Assembly: GCA_050699035.1 (NCBI GenBank)
Contig: JBOHDE010000218.1
Location: 1 to 6,470 of the forward strand
Reading direction: 5' to 3'
Length of the DNA: 6,470 nucleotides
Origin: WHTB01 sp050699035
GTDB lineage: Bacteria; Actinomycetota; Actinomycetes; Propionibacteriales; Nocardioidaceae
In this document: in pieces, positions 5,821 to 6,470 of the stretch
Position numbering within the stretch: the first letter of the stretch is position 1
How the letters are laid out: each line of letters begins with the position of its first letter
Notes under the pieces: generated by a model
The model's database searches: none
What the model was told of the DNA's origin: nothing
The model's input: the letters and a program-made list of their open reading frames with translations, nothing else
Position numbers and translations under genes: made by a program

Positions 5821-6470
5821 GTGGCGGCGTCCATCCAGTCCCGAACCGGTCGACTCGCCACGCACCCTTGGTTGCTGCGCTCCCTGTCGATCCTGCTTGT
5901 GCTCGCACTGTGGGAGTGGGGCGGCCGGGTCCCGGTCAGCATCGCGTTTCCCACCTGCACTGACACGCTGGCTGCCTTCGGCGGGATGCTCGCTGACGGC
6001 ACCTTCGCCGACGCGTACGCCGAGACCGCCGGTCCTCTCGTCCTCGGTGTGCTGCTCACCGCGCTCGGTGGTGTGCTGGCCGGGCTGGTGATGGGGCTGT
6101 CGCCGCGCGCCGAGTGGCTGGGTCTGCCGGTGTTGATCGTGCTCCAGGCGTCGCCGTCGGCGGCCATCGTCCCGTTGATCACCTTCATCTACGGCATCGG
6201 CTTCGCCGCCAAGGTGTTCGCGGTCGTGCTGCTCAGCGCGCCGGTGATCGTGCTGAACTCGTACCGCGGCATCGCCCACACGCCGACGACTCTGCTCGAG
6301 ATGAGCAGCGCGTTCATGGCCAGCCGCTGGCAGCGGATCTGGAAGATCGTGATCCCAGCCGGCAGTGGCCTGATCTTCGCCGGGCTCCGGCTCGGCCTCG
6401 CGCAGGGGTTCACCGGGGCGGTGCTCGCGGAGCTGCTCATCACGCCGACGGGCGTGGGTGACCTGATCAC
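5821..6470 (+). CDS. ABC transporter permease, SsuC/TauC-like, 3' end beyond window
   Basis: The frame is open to the right edge (216 codons), so this is the N-terminal and central part of a permease usually near 250-280 residues. GTG 5821 abuts the TGA of the binding-protein gene with no gap. GGGAAG (5811-5816) lies 4 bases upstream, and no other early start fits. Seen: helix 1 at about 18-35, helices at about 70-93, 101-122 and 129-146, then the cytoplasmic EAA loop (about 158-180) ending in RIWKIVIPAG, followed by GLIFAGLRLGLAQGFTGAVLAELL, which is characteristic of SsuC/TauC. The EAA loop has Met166 (codon 6316-6318) where the family normally has Gly. Tight coupling suggests stoichiometric production with the binding protein. 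An ATPase gene is expected just downstream. Family is secure; the solute is unknown. Confidence 0.9.
   Translation, partial: MAASIQSRTGRLATHPWLLRSLSILLVLALWEWGGRVPVSIAFPTCTDTLAAFGGMLADGTFADAYAETAGPLVLGVLLTALGGVLAGLVMGLSPRAEWLGLPVLIVLQASPSAAIVPLITFIYGIGFAAKVFAVVLLSAPVIVLNSYRGIAHTPTTLLEMSSAFMASRWQRIWKIVIPAGSGLIFAGLRLGLAQGFTGAVLAELLITPTGVGDLI

Overview
The window looks like a chromosomal segment of a high-GC actinobacterium. Third codon positions are almost all G/C, GTG starts are used beside ATG, and the gene families are common in that phylum. The sequence alone does not fix the genus. It holds six protein-coding genes, two of them cut by the window edges. There are no RNA genes, insertion sequences or CRISPR repeats that I can see.

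Left block (1-3597, + strand). The 3' end of an alpha/beta-hydrolase-fold protein comes first. Its nucleophile elbow reads GLGAG where an active enzyme has GxSxG, so it is probably not a functional hydrolase. Its stop codon lies inside the -35 hexamer of the next promoter. That promoter (TTGACA, 16 bp, TAGGAT) is overlaid by strong inverted repeats resembling a TetR-type operator. It should drive a 14-helix QacA/SmvA-type drug:proton antiporter (607-2208) and, 12 bp downstream, a berberine-bridge-type FAD oxidoreductase (2221-3597). The pair suggests an inducible unit that exports, and perhaps also oxidises, a small molecule. The regulator gene is not in view.

Middle spacer (3598-3924). This is 327 bp between convergent genes. 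It holds a good hairpin (3848-3881) that may act as a two-way terminator, and an arginine-rich small ORF that is probably not real.

Right block (3925-6470). A GntR-family regulator of the FCD type (- strand, GTG start) is divergent from an ABC import operon. The operon begins with a lipoprotein substrate-binding protein of the SsuA/TauA/NMT1 class, followed with no gap by an SsuC/TauC-type permease that runs off the right edge. The shared 213-bp control region has a perfect palindrome CATATCAGATATG over the importer promoter and a degenerate copy beside gntR. The simplest model is that the GntR protein controls both itself and the importer. The ATPase gene is expected just beyond the window, and the substrate cannot be read from the sequence.

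I found no clear evidence of a wholly new system. The best leads are the two operator regions, the hydrolase without its serine, the antiporter-oxidoreductase pair, and departures from family consensus in the antiporter and permease.
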